A stretch of 64,000 nucleotides of DNA from Streptomyces sp. NRRL F-6131 (GTDB lineage: Bacteria > Actinomycetota > Actinomycetes > Streptomycetales > Streptomycetaceae). The position numbers and the translations under genes are program-made. Every line of letters starts with the position of its first letter. Within the stretch, counting starts at the first letter, position 1. The notes under the pieces are model-generated. The model worked only from the letters and a program-made list of their open reading frames with translations, was not told the DNA's origin and did not search any database. The stretch lies in assembly GCA_000719695.1 (NCBI GenBank), contig JOHN01000042.1, positions 1 through 64,000 on the forward strand. Direction: 5' to 3'. Shown in pieces: positions 9,054 through 15,658 of this stretch.

Positions 9054-10243
9054 AGGCGCCCCGTCTCGTCCAGGTAGTCGAGCAGCGCGGCGTCCACCGC
9101 GTCGTGGAACGCGGCGAGCGTGCGCCGGTCCTCGTCCCGCCGGTAGAGGTCCTCGCAGCCGACCCAGCGGTCCCGGGTGAGCGCGCCCGGCAGGTAGCCG
9201 CCGGTGACGGTGCCGACCTCCCAGTCCGGCTTGCCCGCCGTCTCCCAGCAGCTGGCGAGCGTGCCGTCGGCGCTGACCACCGCGCCGTACCGGCCGTCGC
9301 CGTGCCCGCAGGTGGCGCAGGGCCGGTGGGCCTGCGGGCGGGTGACGCCGAAGCCGAGGTCGAGCGCCCGGCGCTGCCAGCGGGTGAACCGCGCGGACAG
9401 GTCGCCGGTGTGCCGCAGGTCGTTGCCGTAGCCGACCCCGACATCGCCGATCTGGGCGAAGTACAGGGTGCAGCGGGCCGGGTCGAGCGAGCCGGCGAGG
9501 CGGTCGATCAGGGAGTCGACGCCCCGGTAGGTCTCCTGCGAGACGTTGACCCGGAAGAGCCAGCGCAACGGGGACACTTCGCCGGCGCGGGCGAGGTTGC
9601 CGACGATGGTGTCGAAGGTCCCGCCGCCCTCGGAGCGGCGGATCCGGATCCGGTCGTGGTCCGGACGGTCGCCGTCGAAGGTGACCTGGACGGAGCGCAG
9701 GCCGCGCTCGGCGAGTCCGGCGGCGAGCGCGGGGGTCAGCAGGGTGGCGTTGGAGATCATCCAGGCGGAGGCGAGGCCGTGGTCGGCGGCGCGTTCGAGC
9801 AGGTCCAGGCACCCGCGCGGGTTGAGCAGGGGCTCGCCGCCGAACAGCAGGATGCGGAGCTTCTCCAGGCCGGCGGCGGCCATCTGCCGGTCGGTGAAGT
9901 CGAGGATCTCGGTGATGGTCAGCGCGGTCAGGCGTTTGCGGGCGATCCGGGGCGGCCGACTGCCGCCGTCCGCGTCCTGGCCGGTGTTCTGGAAGCAGTA
10001 GCCGCAGCCGAGGTTGCAGTGGGTGCTGGTGAGCACGGTCAGCGCGTAGCTGCGCGGGGCCGGGGCGGTCAGCAGCCCGCGTTCGCGCAACGTGCGTTCG
10101 GTGCCGGGGTGCAGGGCGCCGTCGGGGGTCAGCTGGCCGGGGCGCAGCCGGGCGAGGCCGCCGCCGGGACCGAGGAACCACCAGTTCCGCTCGCCCTGGA
10201 GGATGCGGGCACCGGTCGCCGTGCCGGCCTGCGTCGGGCTCAT
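9050..10243 (-). CDS. Radical SAM peptide-modifying enzyme with reduced SPASM/twitch domain
   Basis: A 397-residue radical SAM enzyme. The [4Fe-4S] cluster motif is C76-x3-C80-x2-C83 (CNLGCGYC), and FGGEPLLN at 134-141 is the GGE motif that contacts SAM. Residues 1-60 form a separate N-terminal piece that could contact the leader peptide. The C-terminal region has C309, C312, a G-x4-C motif ending at C332, and C363. This is fewer cysteines than a full seven-Cys SPASM domain, so it may hold one auxiliary cluster. Relatives form thioether or C-C bonds in peptides, and the single Cys of the precursor makes a sactionine plausible but unproven. The ATG overlaps the upstream stop as ATGA. It sits between the two paralogous helical proteins. 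Confidence 0.88.
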   Translation of the reverse strand: MSPTQAGTATGARILQGERNWWFLGPGGGLARLRPGQLTPDGALHPGTERTLRERGLLTAPAPRSYALTVLTSTHCNLGCGYCFQNTGQDADGGSRPPRIARKRLTALTITEILDFTDRQMAAAGLEKLRILLFGGEPLLNPRGCLDLLERAADHGLASAWMISNATLLTPALAAGLAERGLRSVQVTFDGDRPDHDRIRIRRSEGGGTFDTIVGNLARAGEVSPLRWLFRVNVSQETYRGVDSLIDRLAGSLDPARCTLYFAQIGDVGVGYGNDLRHTGDLSARFTRWQRRALDLGFGVTRPQAHRPCATCGHGDGRYGAVVSADGTLASCWETAGKPDWEVGTVTGGYLPGALTRDRWVGCEDLYRRDEDRRTLAAFHDAVDAALLDYLDETGRL

Positions 10244-11220
10244 CGGGCACCGGCCTGCGCCGGGGCGGCCACTGCCGTTCCTGACGGGCCGTCAGCTCGG
10301 TTCCGCCGCAGTATGATCACCGTCGCCAGGGCCACCACCAGGGTCGACTGGTAGGACTTCCGGAAGAACTCGACCGGGGTCGCGCCCGCGGCCGCCCGGT
10401 CGGTGGCGGAGCGACCGGGGACGGCGCCGTCGGGCGACTGGGCCTCGGCGAGCAGGCGCAGGCCGGCCGCGCCGGAGGGGGTGCTCAGCGGGTCGAGGCC
10501 GAGGCAGTGCTGGGCGAGCAGCAGTTTGCCCGTGAGGTCCCACTCGCCGCGCCGGACGGACTCCTCGGTGAGCCGCTCGACCCGGTCGCGGGCGTGCGCG
10601 AGGTCGGCCGCCTCCAGGCCCGGCCCGCGGAAGCCGAAGTCGGCGAGGTGGAAGACCGTGTGGGTCACGTTGCACACGTCGAGCTCGGCCGCGGGTCGGC
10701 CGTCGGCGTGCTGGGCCAGCCGGCTGATCCGGTACAGCTCCGGGTAGTCCAGCAATCGGTGCGGGACGGCGGCGAGTTCGGCGTAGTAGCGGGTTTCCAG
10801 GTGCAGGTACGGCGACTTGCGGCGCGGTGTCAGGAGGTCTCCGGCCGTCGCCTCGGCGAGGGCCGCGCGGTGCGGGCCGTCGGTGGCGAGGCCGGGCGGG
10901 GCGAGTGCGCCGTGCATCAGCTGGAACTGCCGGGCGTAGCGCGGCTCGACGGTGAGCAGGCGCGGGTGGTCGGGGTCGCGCCAGACCTGGTCGACGGTCT
11001 CGGCGACGGGGGCCAGGTCCGGGTCCGCCGGGGCGGCCAGGGCCCAGCAGCGGCGCAGCAGGGCGAGTTGCAGCAGCGCCTTGACCCGCGGGGTCACCGG
11101 CAGCTCGGCCCGACCGGACGTTCCGTCAAGGTAGCCGCAGTGCAGGCCGATCCACTGTCGTGCGCCCGCCGAGAGGCTCGCCAAGGCCGCGCGGTCCGGG
11201 CCGGCTGATCGAGTACCCAT
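10240..11220 (-). CDS. Helical protein of unknown function, paralogue of 7905-9053
   Basis: A 326-residue protein, predicted mostly helical, with no domain I can name. It aligns over its length with the protein at 7905-9053: LLTVEPRYARQ, HLETRYYAELA, YPELYR, THTVFHLADFGF, EWDLTGKLLLAQ and AQSPDGAVPGRSA all have counterparts there. The last 20 residues are an Ala/Gly-rich tail. The ATG at 11220 has AGGGAG five nt upstream, which fixes the start even though this makes the gene overlap the glycosyltransferase by 95 nt. It ends in an ATGA overlap with the radical SAM gene. A pair of related helical proteins on either side of the radical SAM gene suggests a heteromeric partner or carrier role, which is inference. 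Confidence 0.72.
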   Translation of the reverse strand: MGTRSAGPDRAALASLSAGARQWIGLHCGYLDGTSGRAELPVTPRVKALLQLALLRRCWALAAPADPDLAPVAETVDQVWRDPDHPRLLTVEPRYARQFQLMHGALAPPGLATDGPHRAALAEATAGDLLTPRRKSPYLHLETRYYAELAAVPHRLLDYPELYRISRLAQHADGRPAAELDVCNVTHTVFHLADFGFRGPGLEAADLAHARDRVERLTEESVRRGEWDLTGKLLLAQHCLGLDPLSTPSGAAGLRLLAEAQSPDGAVPGRSATDRAAAGATPVEFFRKSYQSTLVVALATVIILRRNRADGPSGTAVAAPAQAGAR

Positions 11221-12517
11221 GGTTCTCCCTTGAGGTTGCGGGCTGCTGGGCGGGCTGTCCGGCGATCCGTTCGACGAGGTCGGCGGCGCGGTGCGGGCCG
11301 TCGGTCGCGGCCTCGGCGAGCCGCCGGCCGAGGCGGCGGGCGTGGGTGCGCAGCCGCTCGTCCCGCCAGGCCGCGTCGAGCAGCCCGGCCGGGTCCGGTC
11401 CCGGGGTGCGCGGGAGGTGGACGGCGGCTCCGGCGCGCAGCAGGGCGCCGGCCAGGACGGGCTGCTCGGAGCCGTTCGGGGTGACGCCGAGCGGCCGACC
11501 GCGCAGCAGGGCGCCGAGGACGGGGGCGGAGGTGCCGGCGGTCAGCACGAATCCGGCCCGGTCGACGAGCGGCCCCAGCCAGGGCTTGCGGACGAGCAGG
11601 ATGTCGGCGTCCGGGGCGGGCCTCGGGTCGCCGGTGCGGCCCTGTTCCACCACGGCCTGGTGGCGGCCGCCGGTGAAGGTCGCGTTGAGCCGGGGCCACG
11701 GGGTGCCGCCGCCGAAGAAGCGGCCGAGGTGGACGTAGACGACGGGTTTGCCGCTGCGCGCCAAGGCGGCGTCGACGGCGGCGAGTTCGGCGGGGTCGGC
11801 GGCGGGCTCCCAGGGCAGCGGGCCCACGTGGTGCACCCGCTCGGGCAACTCGGCTCCGGGGTACTCCAGTTCGGGGTCGCCCCGGAGCAGTAGCGCGTCG
11901 CCGAGCAGTGGGTCGCCGGGCAGCAGGTCACCGGGCGGCGGGTCACCGGGCGGCGGGCCGCCGGGTGTCGGGCCGCTCTCCCGGACCTCGGCGTTCGCGC
12001 CGGCCGCCGCGCGCGACCGGGTCGACGCCCAGCGGGACGGCCGCCCGGCGAGCCCGGCCTCCTCGCGGGTCGCCCGGTAGAGCGCCAGCGTCTCCACCGT
12101 CCGGTTCGCCCTGCTTCGGCCGTACTGCGGTTCGCCCTCGCCGCCGGAGCGGTACGTCCAGAGGTGGATCGAGAGGCCCAGCACGACCACCGGGACGTCC
12201 AGGGTCTCCGCCGCGAGCAGCGCGCCGTTGCAGAGCACGGAGGTGACCAGCAGGTCGGCGCGGGCCTGCCGGGCGGCGCGCACGACGGCACGGAACTGGG
12301 CGAGGCCGGTGACGCCCCAGCGCGCGGCGGAGAACGCCCGCTCGCCGCCGAACTCCTCCGCCGCCGCGAACGGCAGGCCGGCCTCGGCCGCGAACGGTGC
12401 GGCGCCGGCACGGCCGAGCACCGAGACCCGGTGGCCGCGGCACCGCAGTTCGCGCCCGACGGCGAGCGCCGGGTAGAGGTAGCCGCCGTCACTGAGCGGG
12501 CAGAGCAGGACGTTCAC
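11126..12517 (-). CDS. GT-B glycosyltransferase (GT1/MGT-like)
   Basis: A 463-residue GT-B glycosyltransferase. The first Rossmann half starts at once with VNVLLCPLSDGGYLYPALAVG, shown here by its key residues L4, G11-G12 and P16. The C-terminal donor half contains LTAGTSAPVLGALLRG and NGSEQPVLAGALLRAGAAVHL-like segments (key residues T, S, E-Q-P), typical of GT1/MGT enzymes that bind nucleotide sugars. A proline-rich PPPGD repeat lies between the halves near residue 210. The GTG at 12517 has GGAGG five nt upstream. It is the first enzyme gene after the precursor, 142 nt downstream. It may put sugar on the modified peptide. The acceptor and sugar cannot be told from sequence. Confidence 0.78.
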   Translation of the reverse strand: MNVLLCPLSDGGYLYPALAVGRELRCRGHRVSVLGRAGAAPFAAEAGLPFAAAEEFGGERAFSAARWGVTGLAQFRAVVRAARQARADLLVTSVLCNGALLAAETLDVPVVVLGLSIHLWTYRSGGEGEPQYGRSRANRTVETLALYRATREEAGLAGRPSRWASTRSRAAAGANAEVRESGPTPGGPPPGDPPPGDLLPGDPLLGDALLLRGDPELEYPGAELPERVHHVGPLPWEPAADPAELAAVDAALARSGKPVVYVHLGRFFGGGTPWPRLNATFTGGRHQAVVEQGRTGDPRPAPDADILLVRKPWLGPLVDRAGFVLTAGTSAPVLGALLRGRPLGVTPNGSEQPVLAGALLRAGAAVHLPRTPGPDPAGLLDAAWRDERLRTHARRLGRRLAEAATDGPHRAADLVERIAGQPAQQPATSRENHGYSISRPGPRGLGEPLGGRTTVDRPALRLP

Positions 12518-12573
12518 AGGACCTCCGGGCCGGGGGCGGCGGTCGGGGACGGCACTCGGGGGCGGGAGCGGCC

Positions 12574-12626
12574 GAGCGGGCCACCCGGTCACCGGCGGTT
12601 TCGGGCCGGGACCGGACGGCCCGCTC
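12574..12626 (-). promoter_or_regulatory. Possible attenuator hairpin between precursor and enzyme genes
   Basis: Perfect 9-bp arms (GAGCGGGCC at 12574-12582 and GGCCCGCTC at 12618-12626) enclose 35 nt that can also fold partly. It lies between the precursor stop and the glycosyltransferase start. Such hairpins often let the precursor be made in excess over the enzymes. There is no U tract, and the function is inferred. Confidence 0.3.
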
Positions 12627-12659
12627 AGGCGTCATGGCTCGACGACCGGACGGATCGGA

Positions 12660-12794
12660 TCAGAGCGCCGCGCTGTTGTTGATGATGCAGATGTCGTCGA
12701 CGACACCGTCGTCCTCGACCTCGACACCGTGCGCGACGACGTCGACGTCCTCGTCCTCGGCCCCGGTCTGCTCCGGGTTGATGGAGTCGCTCAT
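12660..12794 (-). CDS. Putative RiPP precursor peptide, 44 residues
   Basis: A 44-residue peptide gene with a strong ribosome site (GGGAGG, six nt before ATG 12794). Residues 1-34 are very acidic: 13 Asp/Glu in the whole peptide and no Lys or Arg. The C-terminus DDICIINNSAAL has one Cys (C36), two Asn (N39, N40) and one late Ser (S41). This layout of acidic leader and short hydrophobic core fits a RiPP precursor. It follows a promoter with a SARP-type operator and is followed by ligase, radical SAM, glycosyltransferase, protease and exporter genes. C36 could take part in a thioether; Asp residues and S41 could be joined by the ATP-grasp enzyme. I do not recognise the core as any known product, and where the leader ends is unknown. 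Confidence 0.72.
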   Translation of the reverse strand: MSDSINPEQTGAEDEDVDVVAHGVEVEDDGVVDDICIINNSAAL

Positions 12795-12842
12795 GCTGAC
12801 CTCCCTCTGCAGTGCGGCGTCCGCTACGCCGGCCCGGGCAGA

Positions 12843-12895
12843 AACCTAGGGACCTCCGGTATGGCGGCGATTAGCGGGCGGTTCGATTTCGGTAT
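12843..12895 (-). promoter_or_regulatory. SARP-type operator and promoter of the precursor operon
   Basis: Read on the minus strand, four hexamers lie at exactly 11-bp steps: ATACCG (12895-12890), GAACCG (12884-12879), TAATCG (12873-12868) and ATACCG (12862-12857). Eight bases later comes a -10 box TAGGTT (12848-12843). SARP proteins bind direct repeats with 11-bp phasing whose last repeat sits 8 bp before the -10, so the match is close. No -35 box is needed in such promoters. The SARP gene next to it is the natural regulator. Confidence 0.78.
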
Positions 12896-12949
12896 GACGG
12901 TCGGTCAGATGCCCCTCAGGGCCTGTCGATCTCCGCGCCACGCACGGTT

Positions 12950-14854
12950 TCAGCGCTGGTGGGCCGGCACCCGGTCGGCGGTCCGGGCGGCCCGTTCCCG
13001 GGCGTACGCGTACAACAGCGCCGGCATCTCGTACCGCACGGTGTGGGCGAGCCCCTCCGCACCGGCGACGGTGAGCAGGCTGGCCTCCAGGAGGTCCTCC
13101 AGCACCCGCACGGCCGTCCCCGGGTCGCAGTCCAGGGCCGCGGCGGCGCGGTCCAGGGTGAACACCGGGCGGGCCAGCAGGCCGAGCCGCAGCACCGCCC
13201 AGTGCGCGGCCTCCGGCAGCTCTCCGACCGACTCGGCCAGCCGCACCCGCACCAGCGGGTCGCCGCCGCACAACTCGTCCAGCAGGGCCCGCCCGCCGGT
13301 CAGCCGCGCGCCGTACTCCCCCAGCGGGACGTGCCGCAGGAACGCCAGCCGGTCGGCGACCAGCCGCACCCCGAGCGGCAGCAGTCCGGTCGCCCGGACG
13401 ATCCGGGCCGCGGACTCCCGGTCCGCGTCGACCCGTTCGGCACCGATCGTCCGGCCGAGGACCTCCACTGCCTCCTCCACCGTGAAGGGCGGCAGCCAGA
13501 GCCGGTGGGCGCCCTCCAGCCCGATCAGCCGGGGCCGGGCGGTGACCACGACGGCGCTCTCCCCGGCCTCCGGCAGCAGCGGCCGGACCTCCGACTCCCG
13601 GCGGGCGTCGTCGACCACCACCAGCGCGCGCCGCCCGGTCAGCCACAACTGCCAGGCCCAGCGCGGATCGGACGGCTCCGCGGGCGGCGGCGCGGCCGGT
13701 GGCCCGTCCCGTCCGCCGGGGGCCGTGGCGGCCAGCAGCTGACGCAGCACGTCCTCCAGCGGGCGCAACCGGCCGTCCTCGCCGCGCAGTCGCACGAACA
13801 GCCGGCCGTCCGGGAAGTGCTCGGCGAGCCGGTGCGCGGTGTGGACGGCGAGCGCGGTCTTGCCCGCGCCGAGCGGTCCGGTCACCACGGCCAGCCGGCC
13901 GGCGTCCCCCGTGAGCACCTCGGTCAGCCGGCGGACGGCGCAGGCGCGGCCGGTGAACGCGGCCGGAGCGGTGGGCAGCAGGTTCGGCGGCGCCGGGCGG
14001 TGCGGACGCGGTGCCGGTGGCGGCCGCAGCTCGACGGGGGCGGTGGGGCGCGGTGGCACCGGACCGGGCTCGCAGAGCAGCGAGCGGTAGAAGCGGGCCA
14101 GCGCGGGGCTGGGCGGCAGGCCGAGTTCGTGGGCCAGCGCCTGCCGCAACTCGTCGTAGACGGCGAGCGCCTCGGAGCGCCGCCCGGCCTGGCACAACGC
14201 GGTCATCTGCAGCATGCGCAGCCGTTCGCGCAGGGGGTGCCGCTGGGCGGTCTCGGTGGCGCGCTCGATCGCCTCCGCCCCGCGGCCGGCGGCGAGTTCG
14301 GCGTCCAGCCAGTCCTCGAACACACCGAGGAAGCGGCGGTCCAGGCGCTGCGCGGCGGCGTCGATCAGCGGGACGTCCCGGAACCCGTCGAGCGCCGAGC
14401 CGCGCCACAGCCCCAGCGCCTCGCCGAGCGCCCCGGCCCGGGCGCGCTGTTCGAAGCGGAGCGCGTCCAGCTCCCCCTCGGCGGTGTGCAGGACGTAGCC
14501 GCCGGCGCGGTGGCTGATCCGGGTGACCTCCCCGGCCCGCGCACCGGGCTGCGCCCCCGTCTCGGCGCCCGCCTGGGCGCCGGTCCGGGCGCCCGTCTGC
14601 GCGCCGGTGGGTGCACCGCACTCGGGACCGGCCAGTCGGCGCAGCCCCGACACGTACACCTGGAGGTTCTTCCGGGCGGTGCGCGGCGGCGCGTCGTCCC
14701 ACAGCGCCTCGACCAGTGAGTCGGCCGACAAGCGGGTGTTCGCGTGCGACAGCAGTGCCGCCAGGAGAATCTGCTGTTTCCGCGATCCCGGGTCGACCGC
14801 ACGGCCGTTCTCCAGCACGCGCAGCGGCCCGAGAATCCCGAATCTGACCGTCAT
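12950..14854 (-). CDS. AfsR/SARP-family transcriptional activator with ATPase domain
   Basis: A 634-residue regulator. Residues 1-75 and 109-120 form the OmpR-like winged helix, interrupted by about 28 residues of a GAxTGA repeat. The bacterial transcriptional activator domain (BTAD) follows to about 260. A proline-rich linker leads to an NB-ARC/AAA ATPase domain with P-loop GPLGAGKTAL, then VVVDD and helices to the end. Such proteins activate biosynthetic operons by binding phased direct repeats and recruiting RNA polymerase. The matching repeats lie at 12857-12895, just downstream of this gene in front of the precursor. The ATG at 14854 begins one base after the upstream stop, so it is cotranscribed with the upstream small-domain gene. 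It lacks the long TPR tail of full AfsR. Confidence 0.88.
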   Translation of the reverse strand: MTVRFGILGPLRVLENGRAVDPGSRKQQILLAALLSHANTRLSADSLVEALWDDAPPRTARKNLQVYVSGLRRLAGPECGAPTGAQTGARTGAQAGAETGAQPGARAGEVTRISHRAGGYVLHTAEGELDALRFEQRARAGALGEALGLWRGSALDGFRDVPLIDAAAQRLDRRFLGVFEDWLDAELAAGRGAEAIERATETAQRHPLRERLRMLQMTALCQAGRRSEALAVYDELRQALAHELGLPPSPALARFYRSLLCEPGPVPPRPTAPVELRPPPAPRPHRPAPPNLLPTAPAAFTGRACAVRRLTEVLTGDAGRLAVVTGPLGAGKTALAVHTAHRLAEHFPDGRLFVRLRGEDGRLRPLEDVLRQLLAATAPGGRDGPPAAPPPAEPSDPRWAWQLWLTGRRALVVVDDARRESEVRPLLPEAGESAVVVTARPRLIGLEGAHRLWLPPFTVEEAVEVLGRTIGAERVDADRESAARIVRATGLLPLGVRLVADRLAFLRHVPLGEYGARLTGGRALLDELCGGDPLVRVRLAESVGELPEAAHWAVLRLGLLARPVFTLDRAAAALDCDPGTAVRVLEDLLEASLLTVAGAEGLAHTVRYEMPALLYAYARERAARTADRVPAHQR

Positions 14855-14855
14855 C

Positions 14856-15047
14856 TCACGCCAACTTGATGACGAAGGAATGCCCTTCCACCTCGGCGTC
14901 CGAAACGGCGTCGAGCCGTTGTTTGACGGAATTGAGGACGGTCACCTCGTCCTCGGTGAGCCGGGACAGCACGTCCCGCTGCTCCAGTGTCAGCAGGTCG
15001 ACCGGGTTGCCCGCCTGCCGGAGGGCGTCGAGGGCGTCGAATGTCAT
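14856..15047 (-). CDS. Nested start: 63-residue 'aroma-sacti'-like small protein
   Basis: Within the frame above, ATG 15047 is preceded by AAGGAGGGGACC, one of the best ribosome sites in the window, and encodes 63 residues starting MTFDALDALRQAGNPVDLL. The pattern AGxPVDxLxxEQRxVLxxLxxxE, continuing to a VEGH near residue 54, matches my memory of the small family that NCBI names aroma-sacti cluster domain proteins, found beside radical SAM RiPP genes; I could not check that name. It may be an accessory protein or a second peptide substrate. It lacks Cys, so it is unlikely to be a sactipeptide core itself. Expression as a separate protein, a fusion or both is open. Confidence 0.6.
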   Translation of the reverse strand: MTFDALDALRQAGNPVDLLTLEQRDVLSRLTEDEVTVLNSVKQRLDAVSDAEVEGHSFVIKLA

Positions 15048-15458
15048 GGTCCCCTCCTTCTCGGATGCCAGATCATCATCACCGCCTCCCGGGACGCCGT
15101 CCATGAGACCTTCGGGCCAGGAAGCGCCGTCGGCCGGGGAGGACGCGAGAATCAGCGCGAGCAGCCCGGCCTGCAGTCTTGACCGGAGTCCCAGCTTCGC
15201 CAGAATGGCGGTGACGAACCGTTTGACGGTGCGCTCACTGATGTTGAGTTCGTAGGCTATCGACCTATTGTCGTAACCGAGCCCCACCAGCTGCAGCACG
15301 GTGCGCTCGCGGGGCGTCAGCGCCCGGGTCAGCGGGAGTGCCGCCGCCGGCGGTGGCAGCCCCGGCGCGCGTGGCGCTCCGCACGCCGGACACACCGGAT
15401 CTCCACCACCCATCGACGGGATCCCCCCTCCGGCGGCACACCACTGCGGTGCCCTCAT
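14856..15458 (-). CDS. LuxR-type HTH protein in frame with a small C-terminal domain
   Basis: A 200-residue open frame with three parts. It starts with a possible zinc ribbon (CPACG), then a LuxR-type HTH: LTPRERTVLQLVGLGYDN and ISERTVKRFVTAILAKLGL. The last 63 residues are a separate small domain that also has its own start (see 14856-15047). There is no stop codon between HTH and small domain, so a fusion can be made. The HTH lacks a receiver or sensor domain, so how it would be controlled is unclear. The ATG at 15458 has GGGAG upstream; 15485 and 15413 are alternatives. It is the first gene before the SARP regulator, one base apart, and probably forms part of the control of the RiPP operon. 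Confidence 0.65.
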   Translation of the reverse strand: MRAPQWCAAGGGIPSMGGGDPVCPACGAPRAPGLPPPAAALPLTRALTPRERTVLQLVGLGYDNRSIAYELNISERTVKRFVTAILAKLGLRSRLQAGLLALILASSPADGASWPEGLMDGVPGGGDDDLASEKEGTMTFDALDALRQAGNPVDLLTLEQRDVLSRLTEDEVTVLNSVKQRLDAVSDAEVEGHSFVIKLA

Positions 15459-15658
15459 GCTGACGCTCCCGCCGAACACCGGCAAGGGGTCGGACGTGCC
15501 CGGATGGTGCCAGCAGCCCGTCCTGCCCCACCGCCCCCACGACCCCCGAGCCCCCGTCAGCCCTCGCCGAACGGCTCGTCACTCCACCGGAACCGGGCCC
15601 GGCCGCCGTCGATGCGAAGCGGGAACTCCGCGACCGGCCCGTCCGGGGCCGGACGGTG

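Noticed and set aside
7905..10250. Single 781-residue protein spanning the radical SAM region
   Set aside because: Only the part after GTG 9053 has protein-like composition and a paralogue; before that it is an Arg-rich shadow of the radical SAM gene.
12634..12849. Plus-strand 71-residue peptide over the precursor region
   Set aside because: It is Ser/Thr/Met-rich, has no ribosome site and is antisense to the better supported 44-residue peptide.
14856..15047. The 63-residue small domain as the main RiPP precursor
   Set aside because: It has no Cys, looks like a folded helical domain and lies upstream of the SARP gene, not behind the SARP operator. Kept only as a possible second substrate.
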